Assembly: GCA_013003715.1 (NCBI GenBank)
Contig: JABDIN010000054.1
Coordinates: forward strand, 1 to 52,549
Direction of reading: 5' to 3'
Length of the DNA: 52,549 nt
Source of the DNA: Desulfobacteraceae bacterium
Lineage (GTDB): Bacteria > Desulfobacterota > Desulfobacteria > Desulfobacterales > Desulfosarcinaceae
Numbering within the stretch: position 1 is the stretch's first letter; every line of letters starts with the position of its first letter. Position numbers and translations under genes: made by a program. The notes under the pieces were generated by a model. It searched no databases. It saw only the letters and a list, made by a program, of their open reading frames with translations, and was not told the DNA's origin. Shown here in pieces: positions 7,879 through 16,470 of this stretch.

Positions 7879-9624
7879 ATGGTGGTACTATTATACAAGC
7901 AGGTTAAACCTTTACTCTTTTTTGCACTTGCACTATGCATTTTTATCTTCAGCCATGGTCTGGCGTATGCCAGCCAGGTGACGCTTGCATGGGATGAGAG
8001 CAATACTCCCCTCGATGGTTATCAGGTCTTTCAGCGCGTTGAAGGGCAGGCATATGATTACAGCCGGCCGAAGTGGACCGGCAATGACAACACCTGTACC
8101 ATTGATAATCTGATCGATGATACAACATACTACTTCGTCGTGCGTGCCTGCAAAGGTGAGATTGTCAGTGACAATTCAAATGAGGTTGAGCATTTTTATT
8201 CGTCTCCCAACAAGGACAGTGACGGAGATGGTATCATCGACACCGAGGATGACTTCCCTTTTGATAGCAGGGAATGGGTTGATACCGATGGTGATGGAAC
8301 AGGTAACAACTCCGATGCGGATGATGACAATGACGGGATGGACGACATCTGGGAAAACACTCATGGATTGAATCCGCTGGTGAATGATGCAAACCATGAT
8401 CTGGATGGCGACGGTCTGCTGAACATTGAAGAATATGAGTTAGGTTCCAATCCAACCCGGCCGGACGATAATTGGTCCACGGTCATCGATGATGGAGACG
8501 CGGGCACCTCAACCACAGGTCAATGGATAAGATCCGGTGGACTGAACCCATATGGTTCGCAATCACTTTATAGCAAGGAAGTTGGAGCAAATTACATTTA
8601 TGAGATGAAACTCTCCGGCCGTCATGAGATAGCGCTGTGGTGGTCCGAGCATTCATCGCGCTGCACGAATGTTCCAGTAAAGATCTTTGACGGCGACACC
8701 TTGTTGGACACTATCTATGTCAATCAGCAAGAAAACGCCGGTCAGTGGAACAGCCTGGGTAAATTCCGTTTCACCGGAAATGCCAAGGTTGTCATCGTGT
8801 CTGAGGACAGCGGTTGCAGTACAAGTGCGGATGCCGTTGAGATCAATGAGCTCAGCGACGAGCCCATGATCATCGATGATGGAGAACCCGGTACCTTCTC
8901 CACAGGTCAATGGATAAGATCCGGTGGGTTACATCCATATGGTTCGCAATCGGTATACAGCAAGGAAGTAGGCGCCAATTACCGCTATGAGACGAAGGTT
9001 TCCGGCCGACACGAGATAGCGCTGTGGTGGTCCAAATTTTCCTCTCGATGCTCGAATGTACCGGTGATGATATATGACGGTGACACCCTATTGGACACTG
9101 TTTACGTCAATCAGCAAGAAAATGCCGGGCAATGGAACCGTCTGGGTTCGTATCGCTTTACCGGCGATGCGAAAGTTGTTGTCGTATCTGAAGACAGCAG
9201 TTGCTCTACCAGTGCGGATGCCGTGGAAATCAAGGCGGCCAGTGATGAGCCCATGGTCATCGACGATGGAGATCCCGGTACGGCATCAACTGGTGGATGG
9301 TCGATTTCAGGCGGTCTTAATCCATATGGCTCCCAATCGGTATACAGCAAGGGAGCGGGGGCGAACTACAGTTATGAATCTGCTCTTTCCGGCCGACATG
9401 AACTATTGGTATGGTGGTCAGCGTATTCCACCCGCTGTACTAATGTACCGGTGCAAATATATGACGGGGATGCCTTGATTGGCACAAAATACGTGAACCA
9501 GCAGGAAAACGCCGGACAATGGAACAGCCTGGGTTATTTTAACTTCACCGATCATGCCAGCGTAGTGGTTGTCTCGGAAGATAGCAGTTGCAGCACAAGT
9601 GCGGATGCCATAGGTTTGTTTTAA
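7879..9624 (+). CDS. Secreted FnIII / Ca-binding / triple Golvesin-like domain protein
   Basis: A 581-residue exported protein. Residues 1-31 are a signal peptide. A fibronectin type III domain follows (about 33-108, ASQVTLAWDESNTPLDGYQV). Residues about 112-196 are rich in Asp and contain thrombospondin-3/EF-hand-like calcium loops (DSDGDG, DTDGDG, DLDGDG). The rest is three copies of a domain of about 121 residues (202-322, 331-451, 460-581) resembling the Golvesin/Xly CBD-like family: each has IDDG..GT.STG.W, GRHE..LWWS, two cysteines, YVNQQENAGQW and CSTSADA. This suggests extracellular binding to polysaccharide or matrix, not catalysis. GGAGG lies 8 bases before the ATG. A related protein lies at 32689-34089. 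Confidence 0.9.
   Translation: MVVLLYKQVKPLLFFALALCIFIFSHGLAYASQVTLAWDESNTPLDGYQVFQRVEGQAYDYSRPKWTGNDNTCTIDNLIDDTTYYFVVRACKGEIVSDNSNEVEHFYSSPNKDSDGDGIIDTEDDFPFDSREWVDTDGDGTGNNSDADDDNDGMDDIWENTHGLNPLVNDANHDLDGDGLLNIEEYELGSNPTRPDDNWSTVIDDGDAGTSTTGQWIRSGGLNPYGSQSLYSKEVGANYIYEMKLSGRHEIALWWSEHSSRCTNVPVKIFDGDTLLDTIYVNQQENAGQWNSLGKFRFTGNAKVVIVSEDSGCSTSADAVEINELSDEPMIIDDGEPGTFSTGQWIRSGGLHPYGSQSVYSKEVGANYRYETKVSGRHEIALWWSKFSSRCSNVPVMIYDGDTLLDTVYVNQQENAGQWNRLGSYRFTGDAKVVVVSEDSSCSTSADAVEIKAASDEPMVIDDGDPGTASTGGWSISGGLNPYGSQSVYSKGAGANYSYESALSGRHELLVWWSAYSTRCTNVPVQIYDGDALIGTKYVNQQENAGQWNSLGYFNFTDHASVVVVSEDSSCSTSADAIGLF
8482..9624 (+). repeat. Three tandem coding repeats of the Golvesin-like domain
   Basis: Units lie at about 8482-8844, 8869-9231 and 9256-9621, with a period of 387 bases (129 codons). 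Long nucleotide stretches are conserved between units, for example around the AATCAGCAAGAAAA segments. Units 1 and 2 are the closest pair and unit 3 is the most diverged. Such repeats allow domain number to change by recombination. Confidence 0.85.
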
Positions 9625-9990
9625 CCGGTTGTGCATCGAGTGCCTCGAGTGATCACGTGGGAACTAAAATAGTGTGTTGATATTGTACGATCACGGGTTC
9701 GATTGTGGTGATATGAAGGTAGTTAATGGCCAGGCGGGCTTGACTTCAAGCCTGCCTGGCCATTATTGCGAACCCGGACAACAGATTCAACTTGGTATAT
9801 AGTTGATTTGCTTTGATCCATTTTTTTCAGACCAGAGTTGAAAATTGACATGAATATTGTTAGGTATGGTTCAATGTTCGGCACGTCGCTTGATCATGTT
9901 TTACATGATATCCGATTTTTCATTCTTTTCGTGCATTTTTCTCAATAATCCTCACAGCGATGATGTCCGGCGTTACAATTGTCTCGATCA
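9625..9990. other. Intergenic region with one long hairpin
   Basis: A 366-base gap with no gene seen. It holds the 20-bp hairpin at 9724-9765 and otherwise AT-rich sequence. No clear promoter for the downstream methyltransferase gene could be fixed. Confidence 0.5.
9724..9765. terminator. Long near-perfect hairpin, probable terminator
   Basis: TAATGGCCAGGCGGGCTTGA and its reverse complement (with one G-T mismatch) are separated by only two bases, a 20-bp dyad. It lies 100 bases past the Golvesin-protein stop. It lacks a clear T-run on either side, so it may work as an RNA-stabilising end or as part of a dispersed repeat, not necessarily as a classical Rho-independent terminator. Confidence 0.5.
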
Positions 9991-11088
9991 ATGGGGCTGA
10001 AAGAGTTTTTTATGGATGCCTGCTCACCGAACTGCCGGGTAATTTTAATCGGGAGCCTACCGTTTGACAGCCATGCGGAGGCTGTAAAAACCATTTTTGA
10101 ATTTGCACCGGATTTTCCGGTATGGCCGCAACTGCCAATGCGATCGAAAGAAGGGATGGTGAGGCAGTTTTTATCCGGTATGCCGGGTCTCGTGGATCGG
10201 GAAGACCGTTTTTTCATTGACAGTGGGGCAGATGGTTTTGAAACACAAATGGCCGGCTTCTATGAATCCTATTTTAAAGCATCCGATGATGATCTTTTTC
10301 TGAAGGATTCAAGATTCGCACTGGAGATGGACACCGCCGCCGGCTTTTTTGACATGGTGAATTCCTTGGAACATCGTAACCCCAAACCCGTTGGGATCAA
10401 AGGTCAGGTTACCGGGCCGGTGACCACAGGGATAGGGGTAACAGACCAGCGGGGACGAAATATTTTTTTTGATGATAATCTGCTGGATGTGATGGTGAAA
10501 CTGCTTGCACTCAAGGCGAAATGGCAGGTGCTGCAGTTAAAACCGCTGGGTTGTGAACAAGCGCCCATGATTTTTATCGACGAACCCGGGATTGTGAGCT
10601 TCGGTTCTTCGGCATATATCAGTATATCACGCGAAATGGTCATGGCGGCACTCCAGGAAATCATCGATACAATACACCAGGCCGGCGGTCTTGCAGGCAT
10701 TCATATCTGTGCCAATGGAGATTTTTCCCTGGTTCTGGAATCCGATACCGACGCCATCAGTTTCGATGCCTATTCGTATTTTGACAACCTGGTATTGTAC
10801 AAACAACAATTGCTCGGATTTTTGGAAAAAGGCGGTATGTTGGCCTGGGGTATTGTACCGACATTGGATCCTGAGGCCGTAGACATGGAAAGCACGGAAA
10901 CGCTGATGGAAAGATTTGAAATGCAGTTGGACACATTGATCGGATTCGGTGTCGCCGGACAGGCGCTTTTGCATCAGACCTTTGTTGCACCGGCCTGTGG
11001 CGCCGGAGCGCTGACGACGGATCGGGCGCTTAAAGTATTGGAAATGACCCGCAATATATCACAAAAAATACAATACCGCATTCGTTGA
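9991..11088 (+). CDS. MetE/UroD-superfamily methyltransferase
   Basis: A protein of about 365 residues in the uroporphyrinogen decarboxylase/methionine synthase superfamily. The barrel opens with VILIGSLPFDSHAEAV and WPQLP, and the zinc-site pattern of MetE-type enzymes is visible: HICANGD (His and Cys) in the middle and the last cysteine in VAPACGAGAL near the C-terminus. GQVTGPVTTG and FIDEPG are also shared with short methionine synthases of anaerobes. It probably moves a methyl group from a corrinoid or folate donor to homocysteine or another thiol; a UroD-type role is unlikely because of the zinc motif. The start is uncertain: ATG at 9991 or 10012, or TTG at 9979; none has a strong SD. 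It stands alone. Confidence 0.72.
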   Translation: MGLKEFFMDACSPNCRVILIGSLPFDSHAEAVKTIFEFAPDFPVWPQLPMRSKEGMVRQFLSGMPGLVDREDRFFIDSGADGFETQMAGFYESYFKASDDDLFLKDSRFALEMDTAAGFFDMVNSLEHRNPKPVGIKGQVTGPVTTGIGVTDQRGRNIFFDDNLLDVMVKLLALKAKWQVLQLKPLGCEQAPMIFIDEPGIVSFGSSAYISISREMVMAALQEIIDTIHQAGGLAGIHICANGDFSLVLESDTDAISFDAYSYFDNLVLYKQQLLGFLEKGGMLAWGIVPTLDPEAVDMESTETLMERFEMQLDTLIGFGVAGQALLHQTFVAPACGAGALTTDRALKVLEMTRNISQKIQYRIR

Positions 11089-11133
11089 TGTAAATGGAGG
11101 ATATCGGCATGCAACATACCCTTCTGTTTTTTA

Positions 11134-11751
11134 CTATAACTTCCCCTGAATGAGTCGTTTCCAGATCAGGTCCGGATTGTGGTAGGTGATATCGTCGGGG
11201 ATTATGACAATGGTATGCGCCTCGGGCATATATTGCTCCATGACCAATTCGATTTGGGACACCAGCGCTTCAATTTTCATGTCATTTATGGTCTGCGCGA
11301 TCCTTATTTCATCCTCTGCCTGTTGGAGCAGATAACCCAATTTATCGTTACCAATCTGGTAGTAGCGTATCTTATCATTGAAGATGGAGATATACCCGAG
11401 AATTTCACGGATGAGTTCCAGATTATACCTGACCCGGGAATTTTTATGGGCGGTCTGATAGGTTTCTATCCGGTTTTTTCCCCTTTCTGCCGCTACCTCA
11501 TCGATCAAAGATTGCTTATTCATGTACAGTTTTTCACGCAATAGAATTGCATTGAGTTTTTGCGCACTCAGTTGATTGTTGAGCAGGGTCATTTCAGCCA
11601 TTTTTTGTTCCAGGTCCACTGACGATCCCGCCACTGCACTCGATACACAGGGGCCGATCACCATCAACCATCCGCCAATCATCAGGCCGGTAAGTACTCT
11701 GAAAAAAATATGGTTTTGTATTTTATCGGGTATAATCATATGAGGACTCAT
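11134..11751 (-). CDS. Exported or membrane-anchored coiled-coil protein, unknown function
   Basis: A 205-residue protein I do not recognise. A hydrophobic N-terminal segment (about 17-42, GLMIGGWLMVIGPCVSSAVAG) looks like a signal peptide or anchor. The rest is mostly helical with coiled-coil character (LEQKMAEMTLLNNQLSAQKL; LLQQAEDEIRIAQTINDMKI). The C-terminus has VVIIPDD-like hydrophobic strands (TIVIIPDDITYHN). It begins 24 bases after the stop of the 748-residue membrane protein gene and is most likely in its operon. The shared context and coiled coils suggest a common envelope complex, but that is only inference. Confidence 0.7.
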   Translation of the reverse strand: MSPHMIIPDKIQNHIFFRVLTGLMIGGWLMVIGPCVSSAVAGSSVDLEQKMAEMTLLNNQLSAQKLNAILLREKLYMNKQSLIDEVAAERGKNRIETYQTAHKNSRVRYNLELIREILGYISIFNDKIRYYQIGNDKLGYLLQQAEDEIRIAQTINDMKIEALVSQIELVMEQYMPEAHTIVIIPDDITYHNPDLIWKRLIQGKL

Positions 11752-11775
11752 TTTAATCCGTCTATTTATCAGCCC

Positions 11776-14022
11776 TTATTTTTTTTTAGGCGCCAGGCTT
11801 TTTTTCAAGGTGTCCGGTAAATATAGCGTTATGTCAGGGTTTTCCCAGTTACCGATGCGTTCGAGTCCGATCAATTCAAGTTGTTCACCTTTCCAATTAG
11901 AGAGCATGGCCGTGGTTTTGGGGGTAAGCTCTTTCAACCCATTGAGTGAAAGACGGCGGCCCTCCCATTGTGCGAGGTGCGCGGCTGTTTTGGACGATAG
12001 CTTTTCAATGCCGTTCAGACTCAACCAGCTCCCCGGCCACTTTGACAGGATTTTGGCCGATTCCGGAGAAAGACGGGTCAATCCGTTGAGGTAAAGGTCC
12101 TTTCCCTGAAAGTTTACAAGACACCTGGCGGCTTCCGGTGTTATATCGGTCATTTCGGTTTTTCGCGAGAAATCCCCTTCACAGAATTCCCGCCAGATCA
12201 GTAGGTTGAGCTTTTCCAGGGCTGTCAATTGCTGATGGTTCTTTTGCTGGGCCACCATTTTACCGATGGTACTATTCCAAATTGCATTCAGGGATGGGGG
12301 ATTGCTTTTCACCTGATCTATGGATAACTCATCCTCCGAGGCCCGGATAAGGTTGAGGGTGTCATCCACTTCCCGTTTAAAGGGATCCAATACGATACCG
12401 CTGGTTTTAGCCATTAGCATTTCGTACATTTCGGTTTTTCGCTGCAAGAACAATAATTGCTCGCTCCGGCGATGCAATAGCCGGGTGGGTTGATCCAGTT
12501 TTTCAATATATGCGAGACGGCGTTGAATCGTTCTCAGATTCAATTCTATTCGTTTATTGGTAATTGCCTGCTGGAAGGATTCATATTTCGCATTGACGGT
12601 TTCCTCTTTGATGTCATCTTCAATTTCCGTGATGGCATTGCGATAATAATCCTGGAGAGTTGCGATCTCATTTTCTTTCTCAAGCAATCTTTCCCGCAAG
12701 GCAAGTATATCTTGTTTGATGAGTTCAAGGGTTTCATTAAAAAAGACCGGCGGCGGATCCGTGGGTAATGAATTTGCCGGTTCATCCGGACTCAGCGTAG
12801 TGAGGTTTTCCTCCACGGAGATGGATGGATTTGCGCCGGTGAGTTCGATGGCCGGATCCGCAGGAAAATTTTCGGTCAAATATGGCTTGCCGCCAATCAG
12901 ATGAACTATCGGTGTTCTGAATAGGTACAAGGCCGAGACGGCAGACAGTAGAAAAACCACCAGCACAGAGATGGTCACCGGTTTTTTCCACTTTTTTTTC
13001 CGGTCTGCATCGATCGTTTTCAGCGGAGTGACACGGGATGTTCTTGGTCGCGGTGATCGCTGTGGGGGTTGTTTTAATTCCGGTGTCGATTCGGCAACAA
13101 CCGGCTCCGGTTTTTCAACCGATGCAGCAATTTCTTTGGATTCAGTGAGATCGGCCTGATCGTCCATCCCCACCGGTTCGCTATCTTCCGACACCTGTTC
13201 AGGTGCTTCGGCCGAGTCCGGTTTACCGGATACCGCTTTCGGGTCGGCGATTGCCGTATCATCGACATTGGGGGTCACGGGTGAGGTGTCTTCCGATTGT
13301 TCCCCGGTACCACTTGAATTGTCAGCTCTTTCAACCGTAACAGCCGGTTCGGCTGATGAATCGTCTTTTTCCGACGCCTCGGATGATGCGTCATCCGGAT
13401 CGGAAGGATCCGTTTCATCCTCGTCATTGCCGGTGATTTCAGCCATTATGGCGTTAAATGCATCAAGCTCATCATCGTTCAAATCCTGGGTTTTCGGATC
13501 ATCATCATCGGCTTCATCCTCTTCACCATCATCCTCTTCACCATCATCCTCTTCTTCAGCTTTCTCTTCTTCGGAGATGGATCCATCCATTTCAGATGAC
13601 ACACGATTACCTGCGGCTTCATCAACGTTCCCATCGTCGGATTTGGTCGCGTCATCCGTTTCGTCGTCGGCAGGGTTCGTGGTCAAGGCCTCAGCTTCTT
13701 CGGCAACCTTTGCCAGTTGCGCTGCAAAGTCATCAGAAGCGTCACCGGATACACTAACTTTCCCCCCGGCCTTGTCACCGGACCCTTCATCGGTATTGAT
13801 CTCAGCCATGATGGAGTTGAATGCCTCAAGCTCATCGTCACTGAGTTCTTCCTCGACATCCGGTGAATCCGCTGCATCTTTTGATTCCGGCTCGACATTT
13901 TCGTCCGTCCCGTCTATTTCAGACATGATCTTAGCGAAAGCTTCCCGTTCCTCAGGGTTGAGATCCGGATCCTTGTCCCCGTCGTTCGGTACAGCTTCAT
14001 TTTTAGGTTCGGAATCAGCCAT
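11776..14022 (-). CDS. Acidic single-pass membrane protein with LRR-like C-terminus, unknown function
   Basis: A 748-residue protein of unrecognised family. Residues 1-340 are very acidic, predicted disordered and cytoplasmic, and contain three copies of an 18-residue helix motif (21-38, 60-77 and 181-198; core ELDAFNAIMAEI). A single membrane helix follows basic residues at about 349-368 (VTISVLVVFLLSAVSALYL). Next come a coiled coil (about 430-545) and, at about 640-735, four leucine-rich-like units of about 22 residues (LNGLTRLSPESAKIL, LNGIEKLSSKTAAHL, LNGLKELTPKTTAML). The topology puts the coiled coil and repeats outside the cytoplasm. It is followed by the 205-residue exported protein gene. 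Confidence 0.8.
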   Translation of the reverse strand: MADSEPKNEAVPNDGDKDPDLNPEEREAFAKIMSEIDGTDENVEPESKDAADSPDVEEELSDDELEAFNSIMAEINTDEGSGDKAGGKVSVSGDASDDFAAQLAKVAEEAEALTTNPADDETDDATKSDDGNVDEAAGNRVSSEMDGSISEEEKAEEEDDGEEDDGEEDEADDDDPKTQDLNDDELDAFNAIMAEITGNDEDETDPSDPDDASSEASEKDDSSAEPAVTVERADNSSGTGEQSEDTSPVTPNVDDTAIADPKAVSGKPDSAEAPEQVSEDSEPVGMDDQADLTESKEIAASVEKPEPVVAESTPELKQPPQRSPRPRTSRVTPLKTIDADRKKKWKKPVTISVLVVFLLSAVSALYLFRTPIVHLIGGKPYLTENFPADPAIELTGANPSISVEENLTTLSPDEPANSLPTDPPPVFFNETLELIKQDILALRERLLEKENEIATLQDYYRNAITEIEDDIKEETVNAKYESFQQAITNKRIELNLRTIQRRLAYIEKLDQPTRLLHRRSEQLLFLQRKTEMYEMLMAKTSGIVLDPFKREVDDTLNLIRASEDELSIDQVKSNPPSLNAIWNSTIGKMVAQQKNHQQLTALEKLNLLIWREFCEGDFSRKTEMTDITPEAARCLVNFQGKDLYLNGLTRLSPESAKILSKWPGSWLSLNGIEKLSSKTAAHLAQWEGRRLSLNGLKELTPKTTAMLSNWKGEQLELIGLERIGNWENPDITLYLPDTLKKSLAPKKK

Positions 14023-14362
14023 GGTGTAAGATTTTAGATAAAGCTCTTTTTATTTACAAATCAAAAGATGTTGGTTTTCAGGCGGATTTATCCATCTGAT
14101 ATAAAAACCATATCGGCTGTTTTTGAATCCACTTAAGCAAAAACCGGGTGTATTTAAGTACCGCAATCGATTTGAGAAAAATATTCAAGGTTCAGGTAAA
14201 TGCATGATCCATATCGGGTTTACATGGGGTGTGGGGTCTAAAGCCTTTTTAAAAAAATGCCATGGGACCTTGCTTTACAACCCGTAACATATTAAGACGT
14301 TAACGAAACAGTGGTGCAATGGCTGATATCATGGTCCCCAAGAGTATACGTCGGACATAAAA
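14023..14362. other. Divergent intergenic region
   Basis: A 340-base region between the minus-strand membrane-protein operon and the hybrid kinase gene. It is AT-rich and must contain promoters for both directions. I see no gene, no clear hairpin and no promoter good enough to annotate. Confidence 0.4.
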
Positions 14363-16429
14363 ATGGCAGATATTATGCGTGACAAGAATGAGCTGAAAGC
14401 ACTTCAACAACAGTTGTCGACCGAAATCACTAAACGGGAACAATCAGAGAAGGAAATAGCCCGTATCCGGAGGCTCTTGAATCAGAAGACGAAACACGCT
14501 TCCACGCAGAACACCGCAGGAGAGTATACAGTGGACGATTTCGATCCGGTAGCCACCCGTGAAACACTCGAAGGGAAAGCACGCCTTTTTGAAACCATCT
14601 TCAATGCAATTCCCGATATACTGGGGGTGTTGGATCTAGCTCATAATATCATTCGGTACAACCAAGCCGGCTACGATTTTTTTTCCACTGATCATGGGGG
14701 TATTGCAGGGAAAAAATGCTATCACATGATTGGACGGACCACACCGTGTGGGAATTGTGCGGTCACCGAGTCCCTTGAAACCGGCATGCCCGCAAGGGTC
14801 GAAAAATATCTCGAAAACACGGGCGTCTGGCTTGATGCAAGAGCCTACCCGATCTTTGACCATCAGGGGAATGTGGTTAAAGTTGTGGAGCATTTGCGGG
14901 ATATTTCTGAAATGAAAACCACCGTCAGCGCGCTTCGGGAATCCGAAGACAAATACCGCGGCCTGGTTGATAATGCCAACGATGCCATATTCATTCTTCA
15001 GGATGATAGAATCAAATTTCCCAATCCTAAAGCCAGACAAATGGCCCGGGAACTGAATTTTAAAACGGATCAAACACATTTTTCAGAATACATTCACCCG
15101 GATGACAGGGAAAAGGTGGCCAAACTTCACCAACAAAGAATTTCCGGGAAAAATGTTCCCCCATCCTATTCCTTTAAATTGATGAAATATGACGGCTCTG
15201 TCATATGGGTTGAATTGAACTCAGCACGCATCAATTGGGACGGCAAGCCGGCAACATTGAATTTTCTCCGGGACATTACCCGCCAAAAGAAACTCGAAGC
15301 ACAATTCCACGAAGCCCAGCGGTTGGATTCACTGGGAACGCTTGGTGGAGGTATAGCTCATGATTTCAACAACTTGCTTATGGGAATACAAGGGAATCTG
15401 TCTCTTTTGTTTTTGGATTTTACTGAAGAACACGAGCACTATGACAAGCTCAAACGGATTGAGCAATGCGTGGCCAGCGGGTCACACCTTACAAAACAGC
15501 TGCTTGGTTTTGCCCGGGGCGGGAAATATATGGTTCGCCCCACAAATTTAAATGAAGTGGTTCAAAAGTCCACCTATATGTTTGGCCGAACTAAAAAAGA
15601 TATTAAGATACATGGGAACTATCAGAAAGATATATGGACAGCCGAGGTGGATAAAGGCCAGATCGATCAGGTTTTGATGAATCTATTGCTCAATGCCGCC
15701 CAAGCCATGGAAACAAACGGTGATATCTATTTGAAAACCGATAATTTCATAGTTGACGAGACCCTCGCACGTGAACATGATTTAAAACCCGGCAAATATG
15801 TGAAGATATCCGTTGCGGATACCGGTCCCGGCATCGCGCCAAAAAACATATCCCGGATATTCGAACCGTTTTTCAGCACGAAGGAGATCGGGATGGGCAC
15901 CGGGTTGGGACTGGCGTCCAGCTTCGGTATCATCAAAAATCACTACGGCGCCATAAAAGTCCACAGCCAAAACGGAAATGGCGCTGTCTTCGAAATATTT
16001 ATACCGGCTTCCGAAAAAACACCTGTGGAACAAGAGGAAGTTTCGGACACGATGCTCACCGGGACCGAAACCATCCTATTGGTCGATGACGAGGAATTTA
16101 TCCTGGATGTTGGACGCTTGATGCTCGAGGGGTTGGGGTATAAAATTTTAACGGCCGATTGCGGCCGTGCCGCCCTGAACATCTTCACCAACAAGAAAAA
16201 TAAGATAGATCTAATTATTCTGGATATGATCATGCCGGATATGGGTGGCTCCGAAGTTTTCAGGCGGGTCAAGGAAATGGACGATTCCATCAGCGTGCTG
16301 CTCTCATCGGGATATAATGTCGATTACCAGGCGTCTGCATTGCTGGAACAGGGTTGCAACGGCTTTCTGCAAAAACCGTTCAATATGAAAAAGCTTTCCC
16401 ATGAGGTCCGGCGAATTCTGGACTGCTGA
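14363..16429 (+). CDS. PAS-containing hybrid histidine kinase
   Basis: A 688-residue cytoplasmic sensor kinase. A short N-terminal coiled coil (about 5-40) leads to two PAS domains (about 70-190 and 197-312), the first with a C-rich stretch (KKCYHMIGRTTPCGNC) that could bind a cofactor or simply be structural. The HisKA domain has H333 in GGGIAHDFNN. The ATPase domain shows the N box (LMNLLLNAAQAM), DTGPGI and GTGLGLASSFG. A C-terminal receiver domain has D621 in LIILDMIMPD. No transmembrane segment is seen, so it senses a cytoplasmic signal. No output regulator is adjacent, so downstream phosphotransfer is unknown. Confidence 0.93.
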   Translation: MADIMRDKNELKALQQQLSTEITKREQSEKEIARIRRLLNQKTKHASTQNTAGEYTVDDFDPVATRETLEGKARLFETIFNAIPDILGVLDLAHNIIRYNQAGYDFFSTDHGGIAGKKCYHMIGRTTPCGNCAVTESLETGMPARVEKYLENTGVWLDARAYPIFDHQGNVVKVVEHLRDISEMKTTVSALRESEDKYRGLVDNANDAIFILQDDRIKFPNPKARQMARELNFKTDQTHFSEYIHPDDREKVAKLHQQRISGKNVPPSYSFKLMKYDGSVIWVELNSARINWDGKPATLNFLRDITRQKKLEAQFHEAQRLDSLGTLGGGIAHDFNNLLMGIQGNLSLLFLDFTEEHEHYDKLKRIEQCVASGSHLTKQLLGFARGGKYMVRPTNLNEVVQKSTYMFGRTKKDIKIHGNYQKDIWTAEVDKGQIDQVLMNLLLNAAQAMETNGDIYLKTDNFIVDETLAREHDLKPGKYVKISVADTGPGIAPKNISRIFEPFFSTKEIGMGTGLGLASSFGIIKNHYGAIKVHSQNGNGAVFEIFIPASEKTPVEQEEVSDTMLTGTETILLVDDEEFILDVGRLMLEGLGYKILTADCGRAALNIFTNKKNKIDLIILDMIMPDMGGSEVFRRVKEMDDSISVLLSSGYNVDYQASALLEQGCNGFLQKPFNMKKLSHEVRRILDC

Positions 16430-16470
16430 TCCCTTCGCACCATCCCATCAGCCTGCCGATGTTCCTTTCA

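Noticed and set aside
8482-9624. Regularly spaced repeats suggestive of an array
   Set aside because: They are in-frame protein domain repeats of 387 bases, not CRISPR repeats.
9695-9712. GGGTTCGATT, resembling a tRNA T-arm
   Set aside because: The flanking bases do not form the T stem, and no D or anticodon arms or acceptor stem are found upstream.
13268-14029. A 253-codon serine-rich open frame on the plus strand
   Set aside because: It is the antisense shadow of the Asp/Glu-rich region of the 748-residue membrane protein: GAT/GAA codons read as TC-rich serine codons in reverse. It has no domain and no SD.
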